Shown in pieces: positions 42,317 through 50,027 of a DNA stretch of 64,000 nucleotides. The position numbers were made by a program, and so were the translations under genes. The stretch is from JBHJHP01 sp042219825 (GTDB lineage: Bacteria; Bacteroidota; Bacteroidia; Bacteroidales; UBA5342): positions 186,001 through 250,000 of the forward strand of contig NZ_JBHJHQ010000009.1 in NCBI RefSeq assembly GCF_042219825.1. The letters run 5' to 3'. Numbering within the stretch: position 1 is the stretch's first letter; every line of letters starts with the position of its first letter. The notes beneath the pieces are model-generated. The model ran no database searches, was not told where the DNA came from, and saw nothing but the letters and a program-made list of their open reading frames with translations.

Positions 42317-43482
42317 CAGACGTGGGTTTTTATCCGTACTTTATCCACCGGCCATTTATAACTTCCGGGTTTTGTTGTGATTTTCATATTGGGAAACTTA
42401 TCCACCTTCATCTGAATGATTCCTGCATCCAGTTCACAAAATGGCATAAGCCTGTTAATTTCAAGACTTTTAAATACTGCAGAAGCCGTTGCCCCTCCTT
42501 CAATAAACAAATCCTCAAGCGCAACAGATTTATTGACCTGTGCAACAAACTCGCCTATATTTTTACTCAAGCGAACTGACAGTCCACTCTCCTTTTTATA
42601 TTTATATTTAATTGAAACAAATACATTTTTATCTGCCCTCAGATGATCCGAAACGGTACTCACCCACCTTCGCATAACATCGGGCTCAAAGTCAGCACTG
42701 TTAAATATCTCTGCCGGCATATTTACCACAGAAACATTGTTATCGAGCGTCATTCTGTCCATGTCTGAAGACTTAGGATATGCACTTCCAAAAATAAACA
42801 ATGTTTTTGACCCGAATGTGTATTCCTTTTTGATTTCGTTACGAATCTTCCCGTTTTTAAGACTAAAGAGTATGGCATTGAAGAATCCTGCTCCACCAGC
42901 AATTACCATTTGATTATTCAGCCGCATTGTCCATTTGGTCATCTCCTCATCGTTTGTAATGTCCCCAACAACGAGACCATTTGCGGGCATTTTTTCATCG
43001 ACCCCAATTGAACTGACCTCACAGAACTCATTACCTATAATTTCTGTGACATGTGAAGAATTTATGGAATATTCCGGATCATTTCCAAATGATGTCTGAG
43101 CAAGTGGTATTCCTTCCACATAATATATGCCTTTGTTTATGATACGCTTGAAATACGGATTACCGGCTACAATAACAGCAATATCATTTGCAGATGCCTT
43201 CATTTGCGCGTGCAACTCAGCAGCCACATTTCCCCTTAAAACGGAATCCAGTTTTTTAAAAATAAATTCCGGATCCAGCTTTAAAAGTTTACGTGTTATT
43301 TTATCAATTTCTTTTGCAGCTTCTGTTTTACTCAGAGCACGTGTATTGGTTGCAATAATCAAGAGATCCACATCCTTTACTTTCTCCACCCTGGTTTCTA
43401 TCATAACCCGGAGACCGTGTCGTAATCCTATCCCTCCAATTTCAGCAGCACCCGTAAAATCATCTGCGATTACAGCTATCAT
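42316..43482 (-). CDS. Four-carbon acid-sugar kinase (DUF1537)
   Basis: This 388-residue cytoplasmic protein has both DUF1537 halves. The N-terminal sugar-binding part (about 1-215) has IAVIADDFTGAAEIGGIGLRHGL and FKKLDSVLRGNVAAEL, and the C-terminal nucleotide-binding part (about 225-388) has LFIFGSAYPKSSDMDR and FIEGGATASAVFKSLEI. Characterised members phosphorylate D-threonate, D-erythronate, L-threonate or related C4 acids (DtnK, LtnK, DenD-linked and OtnK types). When the neighbour is PdxA2, as here, the known substrate is usually D-threonate or D-erythronate and the product is the 4-phosphate. It is 11 bp from the PdxA2 gene. The exact C4 acid is inferred from the pathway reading. Confidence 0.88.
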   Translation of the reverse strand: MIAVIADDFTGAAEIGGIGLRHGLRVMIETRVEKVKDVDLLIIATNTRALSKTEAAKEIDKITRKLLKLDPEFIFKKLDSVLRGNVAAELHAQMKASANDIAVIVAGNPYFKRIINKGIYYVEGIPLAQTSFGNDPEYSINSSHVTEIIGNEFCEVSSIGVDEKMPANGLVVGDITNDEEMTKWTMRLNNQMVIAGGAGFFNAILFSLKNGKIRNEIKKEYTFGSKTLFIFGSAYPKSSDMDRMTLDNNVSVVNMPAEIFNSADFEPDVMRRWVSTVSDHLRADKNVFVSIKYKYKKESGLSVRLSKNIGEFVAQVNKSVALEDLFIEGGATASAVFKSLEINRLMPFCELDAGIIQMKVDKFPNMKITTKPGSYKWPVDKVRIKTHV

Positions 43483-43493
43483 CTATCCTTCCC

Positions 43494-44534
43494 TTATGTT
43501 TCTGACTGATATAATTTTGTGGCATATTCAATGGCTAAATGTAAGGCATCAGGGCTTGCCACTCCTTTTCCAGCCACTTCAAAAGCAGTCCCGTGATCCA
43601 CCGATGTACGTATAATGGGCAATCCAAGTGTAATATTCACACCTTTTACACTTTTCATCACATTCTTTTCCTTATCCCAGTTGAACCCTACCACTTTAAA
43701 CGGAATATGTCCCTGATCGTGATACATGGCTACACAACCGTCAAACTTTCCACCTTTCGCCATGGCAAATAATGTATCCGGAGGCACAGGACCGACGGCA
43801 TCAATGCCAATACTTTTGGCATATTCCAAAGCTGGTTCAATCTCTTCTTTTTCTTCCCAACCAAACAACCCATTGTCGCTTGAGTGTGGATTTAGTCCTG
43901 CCACACCAATTTTAGGTTGTGTGATCCCAAGTTTTTTCAGGCTGTCATCCAAAAGCTGAATCACCTCTGTTATCCTGTCCTTCTTAACCCTGTCGCAGGC
44001 TTCACGAAGTGATACGTGCGTACTTACATGAATGACCCTTAAATCTTCTTCAGCCAGTAACATGGCATATTTTGCGGTATTGGTGTAATGGGCATATATT
44101 TCGGTATGACCCGAAAAATGATGTCCGGCAGCATTTATGGCCCCCTTATGGATCGGTCCTGTAACAGTTCCGTCCACTTCCTTTGTGAGAGCCAGATCAA
44201 TGGCTTTTTTTACCGCTCTGAAAGCCAGATCGCCGGCAACAGCAGACACTACACCAAATTTTATATCAGCTACATGCTCTGCTTCCAGATGATACAAATC
44301 CATGGTTCCCGGTTCAAACTTTGCTTCCGCAATATCCTTAATACTGTTTATTTTTAAATCAACACCTACCAGTTTGATCGCTTTAGCCATGATTTGCCTG
44401 TTACCGATCAAAACGGGTTTACAAATGCTGTAGACATCAGTATTTGCAAAGGTTTTAGCTGCAATTTCGGGTCCGATCCCGGCAGGATCACCCATAGTAA
44501 CTGCTAAAACCGGTATATTATTTTTGTTGCTCAT
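43494..44534 (-). CDS. pdxA2: PdxA2-type 4-phospho-acid-sugar dehydrogenase
   Basis: This 346-residue protein matches the PdxA fold in full: VTMGDPAGIGPEIAAK at the N-terminus, VTGPIHKGAINAAGHHFSGHTE, GLNPHSSDNGLFG, DAVGPVPPDTLF, MYHDQGHIPFKV and RTSVDHGTAFEVAGKG, which supply the metal-binding His residues and the NAD site. PdxA proper makes vitamin B6 from 4-phosphohydroxythreonine. PdxA2 paralogues beside DUF1537 kinases oxidise 4-phospho-D-threonate or -erythronate, and the 3-keto acid loses CO2 to give DHAP. The gene context clearly supports the second role. It overlaps the DHDPS-family gene by 17 bp. Confidence 0.87.
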   Translation of the reverse strand: MSNKNNIPVLAVTMGDPAGIGPEIAAKTFANTDVYSICKPVLIGNRQIMAKAIKLVGVDLKINSIKDIAEAKFEPGTMDLYHLEAEHVADIKFGVVSAVAGDLAFRAVKKAIDLALTKEVDGTVTGPIHKGAINAAGHHFSGHTEIYAHYTNTAKYAMLLAEEDLRVIHVSTHVSLREACDRVKKDRITEVIQLLDDSLKKLGITQPKIGVAGLNPHSSDNGLFGWEEKEEIEPALEYAKSIGIDAVGPVPPDTLFAMAKGGKFDGCVAMYHDQGHIPFKVVGFNWDKEKNVMKSVKGVNITLGLPIIRTSVDHGTAFEVAGKGVASPDALHLAIEYATKLYQSET

Positions 44535-45456
44535 ACGATCCTATCAATTCATATTTCACCAACTCTTCTTCGATGAACATTCTGTAAGCTTTTTCATCTT
44601 CTTCACGCATCCGGTACATCGGCGGTAAAACATTCGGTCCACAAAATCCCATAACTGACATGATATATTTTAATGCCGGAATGGACTGGCTGAGTGTTCT
44701 GTCTTTCTGGTATAACAAACCCAGTTGATTAGTGATATCCTGTAGTTCATCTCCCCGTTCAAAATTACCGGCTTCTACTGAGTTCAACAATTCTGCATAA
44801 AATCCGGGAGCAAAATTTCCGGTGCTGGGCACAATACCGGCCGAACCATTTTGCATAGCGTATGACGATTGTGCCGCCCAACCAATCAGGTGAACAAAGT
44901 CCGATCTATCCCTCCATAGATCAAGGGATTTATCGAGCCGTGAAATATCCCTCTCAGAATCCTTAACCCCAACAATATTCGGATGATGACTCAACTGATC
45001 AAGAACATCCAGTGATATGGACATTTTAACGGTTGCCGGCATGTTGTAAATAATCAAAGGACAAGGAGATACATCAGCCAGTGCTTCAAAATAACGTAAC
45101 ATCTGGTTGTCATTCAGGGGATAAAAAGCAGGCAGCGTTGCAACGACCGCATCAACACCCATATCACCATAGCGCGTTGCCATTTCTACAGATTCTGCAA
45201 ATGCATTTGATGATATTCCGGCATAAACTGTGCATTTCCCATCTGCTGCAGCAACTGTTTCAGCTACCACTATATCTTTTTGATCCTGTCTTACTGATGG
45301 TCCCTCTCCTGTTGTTCCCAAAACAAAAGGGTGTGCCCCATTTTGTTTGAATAGTTCCACAATACGTTTAACTGCATATCGGTCTACCGTACCGTCAACC
45401 TTAATTGGCGTAACCATTGGCACTATAACACCACAATATTTAGATCCCTTTTTCAT
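44518..45456 (-). CDS. DHDPS-family (NAL/KDG-type) pyruvate-dependent aldolase
   Basis: This 312-residue TIM barrel has the class-I aldolase marks of the DHDPS/N-acetylneuraminate lyase family: GVIVPMVTPIKVDG, GTTGEGPSVRQDQK, LIIYNMPATVKM (Tyr of the proton relay) and VGVKDSERDISRL (Lys that forms the pyruvate Schiff base). It is not in a lysine operon and sits between PdxA2 and Fe-ADH with 3-17 bp spacing, so a catabolic retro-aldol on a 2-keto-3-deoxy acid is the likely job, giving pyruvate and an aldehyde. Dha (C7), Kdo (C8) and 2-keto-3-deoxy sugar acids are all formally suitable. The C4 chemistry of the neighbours points to Dha. Confidence 0.85.
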   Translation of the reverse strand: MKKGSKYCGVIVPMVTPIKVDGTVDRYAVKRIVELFKQNGAHPFVLGTTGEGPSVRQDQKDIVVAETVAAADGKCTVYAGISSNAFAESVEMATRYGDMGVDAVVATLPAFYPLNDNQMLRYFEALADVSPCPLIIYNMPATVKMSISLDVLDQLSHHPNIVGVKDSERDISRLDKSLDLWRDRSDFVHLIGWAAQSSYAMQNGSAGIVPSTGNFAPGFYAELLNSVEAGNFERGDELQDITNQLGLLYQKDRTLSQSIPALKYIMSVMGFCGPNVLPPMYRMREEDEKAYRMFIEEELVKYELIGSYEQQK

Positions 45457-45459
45457 GTG

Positions 45460-46605
45460 TTAAAATGCACGTTTATAAATCTCAATAATATCTTTTTTAC
45501 TGAGTTCTTTAATATTGTTTTTCAGTAAGCGTTGAACCTGAATCGCCCCATCCGCCATTTTCTCAATATCACCTTTTTTTATACCTATCTCCGAAAGTCT
45601 TGAAGGCAAACCACATTCTTTGATGATTTCTTCAATTTTTCCAATTGCAGAATCTGCCTGTTCCTCCACAGGGCCATGTTCAAAAATTCCCATGGCAATA
45701 GCTATATGTGCTAGTCGATCATCCCCTTCAGGACGATTATACTTTAGAACATAAGGTAACAACAAGGCATTTGACAACCCATGTGCCACTTTGTATTCAC
45801 TTCCCAGTGGATAAGCCAAGGCATGAACTGCTGCAGTATTTACAGGTCCCAGACACATGCCGCCATACATACTACCAAGAGCTACTGCCGACCGGGCTTC
45901 CATATCATTGCCATCTTTGCATGCTGCTACCAGATTTTTACTTATCAACTTTATCCCTTCCAAAGCCCAGACATCTGCTACCGGATGTGCAAATCTGTTC
46001 ATATAGGCTTCTATACAATGGGTCAATGCATCAATTCCGGTTGCTGCTGTAACCTGTTGCGGAACACCAAGAGTTAGTGCGGGATCAACATAAGCTGCAT
46101 CCGGGACCAGGAAGGGACTGATGATACCCTTTTTCCCACCATCCCTTTCATCCAGAAAAATGGCGTTGGGAGAAACTTCACTTCCCGTTCCACTGGTGGT
46201 TGGCAGACAAGCCATATATGTTTTGCGCTCTTTCAGTAAACCAATACCAACAACAGAGCTGATTTCCTGCTCATTCTTTAACATAGCGGCCAGAAATTTT
46301 GCTACATCAAGTACGCTTCCGCCACCAATACCTACAACACTGTCTGCCTCAAAATGACGAGCTTCTTTCAGAATTTTCTCAAAATCACCAAAAGATGGTT
46401 CTCCGTCAATGGTGGTATTTACAAGTACAGAAATATTATTTCTTTTGAATTCACTTAGCAGGCCATCCAATAACGGTAAAACAGGAGGAATGGTAAGAAT
46501 ATACAGGGATTGCAACGAAAGCGCAATGAAATCCTCTTTAAAATCATGTAATGCCCCTTCACCAAAAACGACTCGTGGAGGTTGTTGTATCAGAATTTTA
46601 TTCAT
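45460..46605 (-). CDS. Iron-containing (group III) alcohol dehydrogenase
   Basis: This 381-residue cytoplasmic enzyme has an N-terminal nucleotide domain with GIGGGSVLDVAKF (NAD(P) pyrophosphate loop) and CLPTTSGTGSEVSPNA. Its C-terminal helical domain holds the metal ligands in ATGIDALTHCIEAYM, AAVHALAYPLG and KVAHGLSNALLLP. Members interconvert aldehydes and alcohols, for example lactaldehyde and propanediol, or sugar-acid semialdehydes. As the first gene of the operon and next to an aldolase, it probably reduces the aldehyde that the aldolase releases. A perfect LacI-type palindrome lies 141 bp upstream of the start. Confidence 0.87.
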   Translation of the reverse strand: MNKILIQQPPRVVFGEGALHDFKEDFIALSLQSLYILTIPPVLPLLDGLLSEFKRNNISVLVNTTIDGEPSFGDFEKILKEARHFEADSVVGIGGGSVLDVAKFLAAMLKNEQEISSVVGIGLLKERKTYMACLPTTSGTGSEVSPNAIFLDERDGGKKGIISPFLVPDAAYVDPALTLGVPQQVTAATGIDALTHCIEAYMNRFAHPVADVWALEGIKLISKNLVAACKDGNDMEARSAVALGSMYGGMCLGPVNTAAVHALAYPLGSEYKVAHGLSNALLLPYVLKYNRPEGDDRLAHIAIAMGIFEHGPVEEQADSAIGKIEEIIKECGLPSRLSEIGIKKGDIEKMADGAIQVQRLLKNNIKELSKKDIIEIYKRAF

Positions 46606-46745
46606 TTAAACTTTTCATTAAAGCACTAAGAAGTAACAAATATTACTTTCACTAAATCCAATGCCCTGAACACAAAAAACAGCTTATCCGCTTACAAATA
46701 CCACCGAATCACACACCAAACTTCGCACAAATAAAAGGTTAAATA

Positions 46746-46759
46746 TGTAAACGTTTACA
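46746..46759. promoter_or_regulatory. Perfect LacI-type operator TGTAAACGTTTACA
   Basis: A perfect 14-bp palindrome with central CG, the standard half-sites of LacI/CcpA-type regulators. It sits upstream of the Fe-ADH start codon (46605) in the minus direction. A weak -7-like TTTATTTG can be read downstream of it on that strand (about 46731-46724). It is the best-conserved of five such sites in the window. Confidence 0.72.
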
Positions 46760-47093
46760 GCGCAATTTATGCCTTTTTTTAATTTTATGCAAGTAATTCC
46801 CTTTTGGCATTATAACAAAATCCTTCTATATAATTACATAACAGCATATTACATAATACAATTTCGTTATTTTTTATTTGAATCATGCCTCCCATGATTT
46901 CTCCTCATTTATGTATAAAAAAAATGGTAGTGCAGATATTCCGTTTTTGCATCAGAAATTACACCAAAAGGATATTTAAAGCTTAAAATTTAATGCATAT
47001 GAACCAAAATCTTTCTAATATTCATTCTTTTATTTCTCGATGAAGGGTTATGCAAAAATCTGCGGTGTTAAGCAAGCAAAAATCAATATTTTA

Positions 47094-47137
47094 TGTAATC
47101 GTTTTCATTGTTTTTCCCTGATTATAAATTATATTTG
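47094..47137 (+). promoter_or_regulatory. LacI-type operator abutting a Bacteroidota promoter for the GH28 operon
   Basis: The operator TGTAATCGTTTTCA (47094-47107) is followed at once by TTG (47108-47110), 19 bp, and TATATTTG (47130-47137), which matches the Bacteroidota -33 TTG / -7 TAnnTTTG promoter exactly. Transcription would start near 47144. A repressor on the operator would touch the -33 element. Confidence 0.72.
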
Positions 47138-47252
47138 TGGTAATCACATTTAAAAGAGGTCAAATCAGAAATCTTCATCTTATTTTAGTTCTATTTATTA
47201 CTTTTGGTTTTTTATACTGTTTTGCTCCTTAATTAATTTAAAACACGTCAAT

Positions 47253-48830
47253 ATGTTTCAACAGATCCAAAACAAACATAAACGAATATCAGGGTTATTA
47301 GTGGCATTGTTTATTTATTCAACAACGCTGTTAAGTGCTTCCGGATTTTTCAACATTAATGACTACGGCGCAGCAAGAGATGGAAAAACCAAAATTACAG
47401 ATGCCATCGCAAAAGCGATTAAAGCTGCCTCAGATAATGGAGGCGGGACCATATTTTTCCCTGCTGGTGAATATCTGACGGGACCTGTAGTTTTAAAAAG
47501 TAATATCACCATTTTTCTGGATGCGGGTGCTTTATTGAAATTTTCAGACGACTTTGATGATTACCTGCCCATGGTTCAATCGCGATGGGAAGGAACGGAT
47601 GTGGTAAATTTTTCTCCATTGTTTTATGCTTTTAAGGATTCTAATATCACCATAACCGGCAGAGGGCGTATTGACGGCCAGGGTAAGAAATGGTGGGACT
47701 ATCACCATTGGCTGTATTCTCAACCAAAGGATTTTAAATCGAAATGGCAGACGGAATTTGCAAAGCAGAATAAAGATGTCATCTTACCGGATCAGCCTGG
47801 TATGGTTGAGCGGGGATTTTTGCGGCCTCCCTTTATTCAACCCATGTATTGCAAGAATATCAGAATCGAAGGCATAACCATCACCAATTCACCGTTCTGG
47901 ACAATCAATCCGGAGTTCTGCGAAAATGTGACTGTAACGAATGTGACCATTAATAATCCCTTATCTCCAAATACCGATGGGATCAATCCGGAATCGTGCC
48001 GTTATGTGCATATTTCCAATTGCCACATTTCTGTTGGTGATGATTGCATTACCATAAAATCAGGAAAAGACCGGGCAGGTCGTAAAATGGCTGCACCATG
48101 CGAAAATATTACCATCACCAACTGCACCATGCTCAGAGGTCATGGCGGTGTGGTTATTGGCAGTGAGATGTCGGGTGGAGTTAAGAAAGTTACTATTTCC
48201 AATTGTGTGTTCGAAGGAACCGATCGTGGCATCCGCATAAAATCGACCAGAGGTCGCGGTGGTGTAGTGGAAGATATCCGGGTCAGTAATATAATAATGA
48301 AGGATATCAGGCGGGAGGCTATTAAACTGAACATGTTTTATTCAAAAACTGATCCGGAACCGGTATCAGAACGTACGCCGGTATTCAGAAATATTCATTT
48401 CAGTAACATCACAGGGAATGCCTATCAGGCTGGTTTCCTTTTGGGTCTGGATGAAATGAAAATTAACAATATCACATTTAATGATATACAGTTGGAAAGT
48501 AAAGTTGGTTTTACCGTTGAAGATGCATCCGACATTGAATTTCATAATGTGAAAATTGATACTGAAAAAGGATCGCCCATATATGCCAAAAATTCTAAAA
48601 ATCTGATAATTGATGCAGTTAAGACAGATACCCCAAAAAAGGGAGTTCCGGTAATTGAACTTGTAAACGTTCAGAATGCATACATTTACAGTTGCTTTCA
48701 AACGAGAGAAACAGATATATTTCTAAAACTTGAAGGTGAAAACACAAAGGCAATTTATTGGGATCAGAACAACTTTGCAAATGTAAAAACCAGGTTAGTA
48801 AAAACAGATAACGTAAAACATAATGACTAA
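47253..48830 (+). CDS. GH28 polygalacturonase-family enzyme
   Basis: This 525-residue secreted beta-helix protein has a leader ending near LLSASG. GH28 motifs are all present: NTDGINPESC (first Asp), VGDDCITIKSGKD (the Asp pair), RGHGGVVIGSEM (the GHG His) and DRGIRIKSTRGRGG (RIK). The opening NINDYGAARDGKTKITDAIAKAIKAA and the later coils are typical. Such enzymes hydrolyse polygalacturonate or remove GalA from rhamnogalacturonan ends. It heads a three-gene plus-strand operon with GH105 and GH95, under the promoter and LacI-type site described at 47094-47137. Exo-action on RG fragments is the more likely mode in such loci. Confidence 0.92.
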   Translation: MFQQIQNKHKRISGLLVALFIYSTTLLSASGFFNINDYGAARDGKTKITDAIAKAIKAASDNGGGTIFFPAGEYLTGPVVLKSNITIFLDAGALLKFSDDFDDYLPMVQSRWEGTDVVNFSPLFYAFKDSNITITGRGRIDGQGKKWWDYHHWLYSQPKDFKSKWQTEFAKQNKDVILPDQPGMVERGFLRPPFIQPMYCKNIRIEGITITNSPFWTINPEFCENVTVTNVTINNPLSPNTDGINPESCRYVHISNCHISVGDDCITIKSGKDRAGRKMAAPCENITITNCTMLRGHGGVVIGSEMSGGVKKVTISNCVFEGTDRGIRIKSTRGRGGVVEDIRVSNIIMKDIRREAIKLNMFYSKTDPEPVSERTPVFRNIHFSNITGNAYQAGFLLGLDEMKINNITFNDIQLESKVGFTVEDASDIEFHNVKIDTEKGSPIYAKNSKNLIIDAVKTDTPKKGVPVIELVNVQNAYIYSCFQTRETDIFLKLEGENTKAIYWDQNNFANVKTRLVKTDNVKHND

Positions 48831-48846
48831 CACCAAAATTATTTTT

Positions 48847-50016
48847 ATGAAACAATCCGTAATTTTCATCTTAGCAATCCTGCTATTTAGTTGTAACGCT
48901 CCAAAAAAGAAAACCGAAGATATTAAGTGGAGTCAGAAAATGGCTGACGCCGTTATGGAACGTAACGACACATTAGGCTTATACAATGGAAGAACCCGGA
49001 TGGGCTGGTCCTACGATGTGGCTCTGCTAGGAATGGCCATTGATAAGTTAGGCAATATTGATCCGAAATATTCTAAATACATGTCGGATTATATGGATGC
49101 CATGGTAGAGGAAGACGGAACAGTAAAACGATATGAGATGGACAAGTATAACATTGACCTGATCAATCCTGCCCGCAATCTTCTTATCCTTTACGAAAGA
49201 GATAGTACGCCAAAATATAAAAAGGCTCTGCCACAATTTATTGAACAGATGGAGAACCACCCTAAAACCAAAACCGGTGGATTCTGGCATAAAAAACGCT
49301 ACCCGTGGCAAATCTGGCTGGATGGTGTGTATATGGGAATGCCCTTTCTTACACAATATGCCAAAGATTTTGATGATCCGCGTTGGTTTGATGTGGCTGC
49401 ACACGAAATTATTCTGGTTCATGAAAAAACGGTTGATCCCAAAACCGGATTACTGTATCATGCGTGGGATGAGAGTCACCAGCAAAAATGGGCCAATCCT
49501 GAAACCGGACAGTCACCTCATTTCTGGAGCCGCGCCATGGGCTGGTACATGATGGCTATAGTGGATGTGCTGGACTACCTTCCTCAGGATCATCCGAAAA
49601 GAGATTCAATCATCACCATCTTACAGGAAACAGCTGACGCCCTGGTTAAGGTGCGAGATCCTGAAAGCGGTGTTTGGTGGCAGGTGCTGGACCAGGGCAA
49701 CCGTGAAGGCAACTACCCTGAAGGATCGGGTACTGCTATGTATATCTATGCCTTTGCCAAAGGGGCCAACAAAGGATATCTGGATAAAAAATACATTGAC
49801 ATTGCCAACAATGCGTTTGATGACATGGTTAAAACGTTTATCGTTACTGATGATGATGGACTGATCAGTATGGTGAATATCTGCGGAAGCTGCGGATTGG
49901 GAGGAAATCCATACCGTGATGGAAGTTATGAATACTATACCACAGAAAAAATTGTAAAAAACGACTGCAAAGGTGTCGGCCCTTTTATTCTTGCCGCAGT
50001 TGAGCTGAATCGTTAA
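48847..50016 (+). CDS. GH105 unsaturated rhamnogalacturonyl hydrolase, lipoprotein
   Basis: The start is set at the Met of MKQSVIFILAILLFSC (48847), a lipoprotein signal, with a 16-bp gap after GH28. The longer frame would overlap GH28 by 8 bp. The (alpha/alpha)6 barrel shows YNGRTRMGWSYDVALLGMA, KKRYPWQIWLDGVYMGMPFL, HAWDESHQQKWANPETGQSPHFWSRAMGWYMMAI and EGSGTAMYIYAFAKG, matching YteR/YesR-type enzymes in which Asp residues hydrate the 4,5-unsaturated uronate. The substrate is the unsaturated GalA left by pectate or rhamnogalacturonan lyases, which agrees with the PL1 gene at the window edge. Confidence 0.92.
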   Translation: MKQSVIFILAILLFSCNAPKKKTEDIKWSQKMADAVMERNDTLGLYNGRTRMGWSYDVALLGMAIDKLGNIDPKYSKYMSDYMDAMVEEDGTVKRYEMDKYNIDLINPARNLLILYERDSTPKYKKALPQFIEQMENHPKTKTGGFWHKKRYPWQIWLDGVYMGMPFLTQYAKDFDDPRWFDVAAHEIILVHEKTVDPKTGLLYHAWDESHQQKWANPETGQSPHFWSRAMGWYMMAIVDVLDYLPQDHPKRDSIITILQETADALVKVRDPESGVWWQVLDQGNREGNYPEGSGTAMYIYAFAKGANKGYLDKKYIDIANNAFDDMVKTFIVTDDDGLISMVNICGSCGLGGNPYRDGSYEYYTTEKIVKNDCKGVGPFILAAVELNR

Positions 50017-50027
50017 GTTTTACCGAC

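Larger units (their letters stand above)
46606..47252. other. Divergent control region between the acid-sugar operon and the GH28 operon
   Basis: This 647-bp, A/T-rich stretch holds no credible gene. It carries one LacI-type palindrome nearer to the minus-strand Fe-ADH operon (46746-46759) and one nearer to the plus-strand GH28 gene (47094-47107), and a good promoter at 47108-47137. The middle part (about 46780-47040) shows only A/T tracts. A leader of roughly 110 bases would precede the GH28 start. Confidence 0.75.

Noticed and set aside
43494..44534. Vitamin B6 biosynthesis gene pdxA
   Set aside because: The gene is locked in a catabolic operon with a DUF1537 kinase; the PdxA2 role is far more likely.
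44518..45456. Lysine biosynthesis dapA
   Set aside because: No lysine genes nearby, and the operon context is acid-sugar catabolism.
47253..48830. Antisense and alternative-frame open frames across the GH28 and GH105 genes
   Set aside because: They show no domain or composition expected of proteins, and the genes they overlap are certain.
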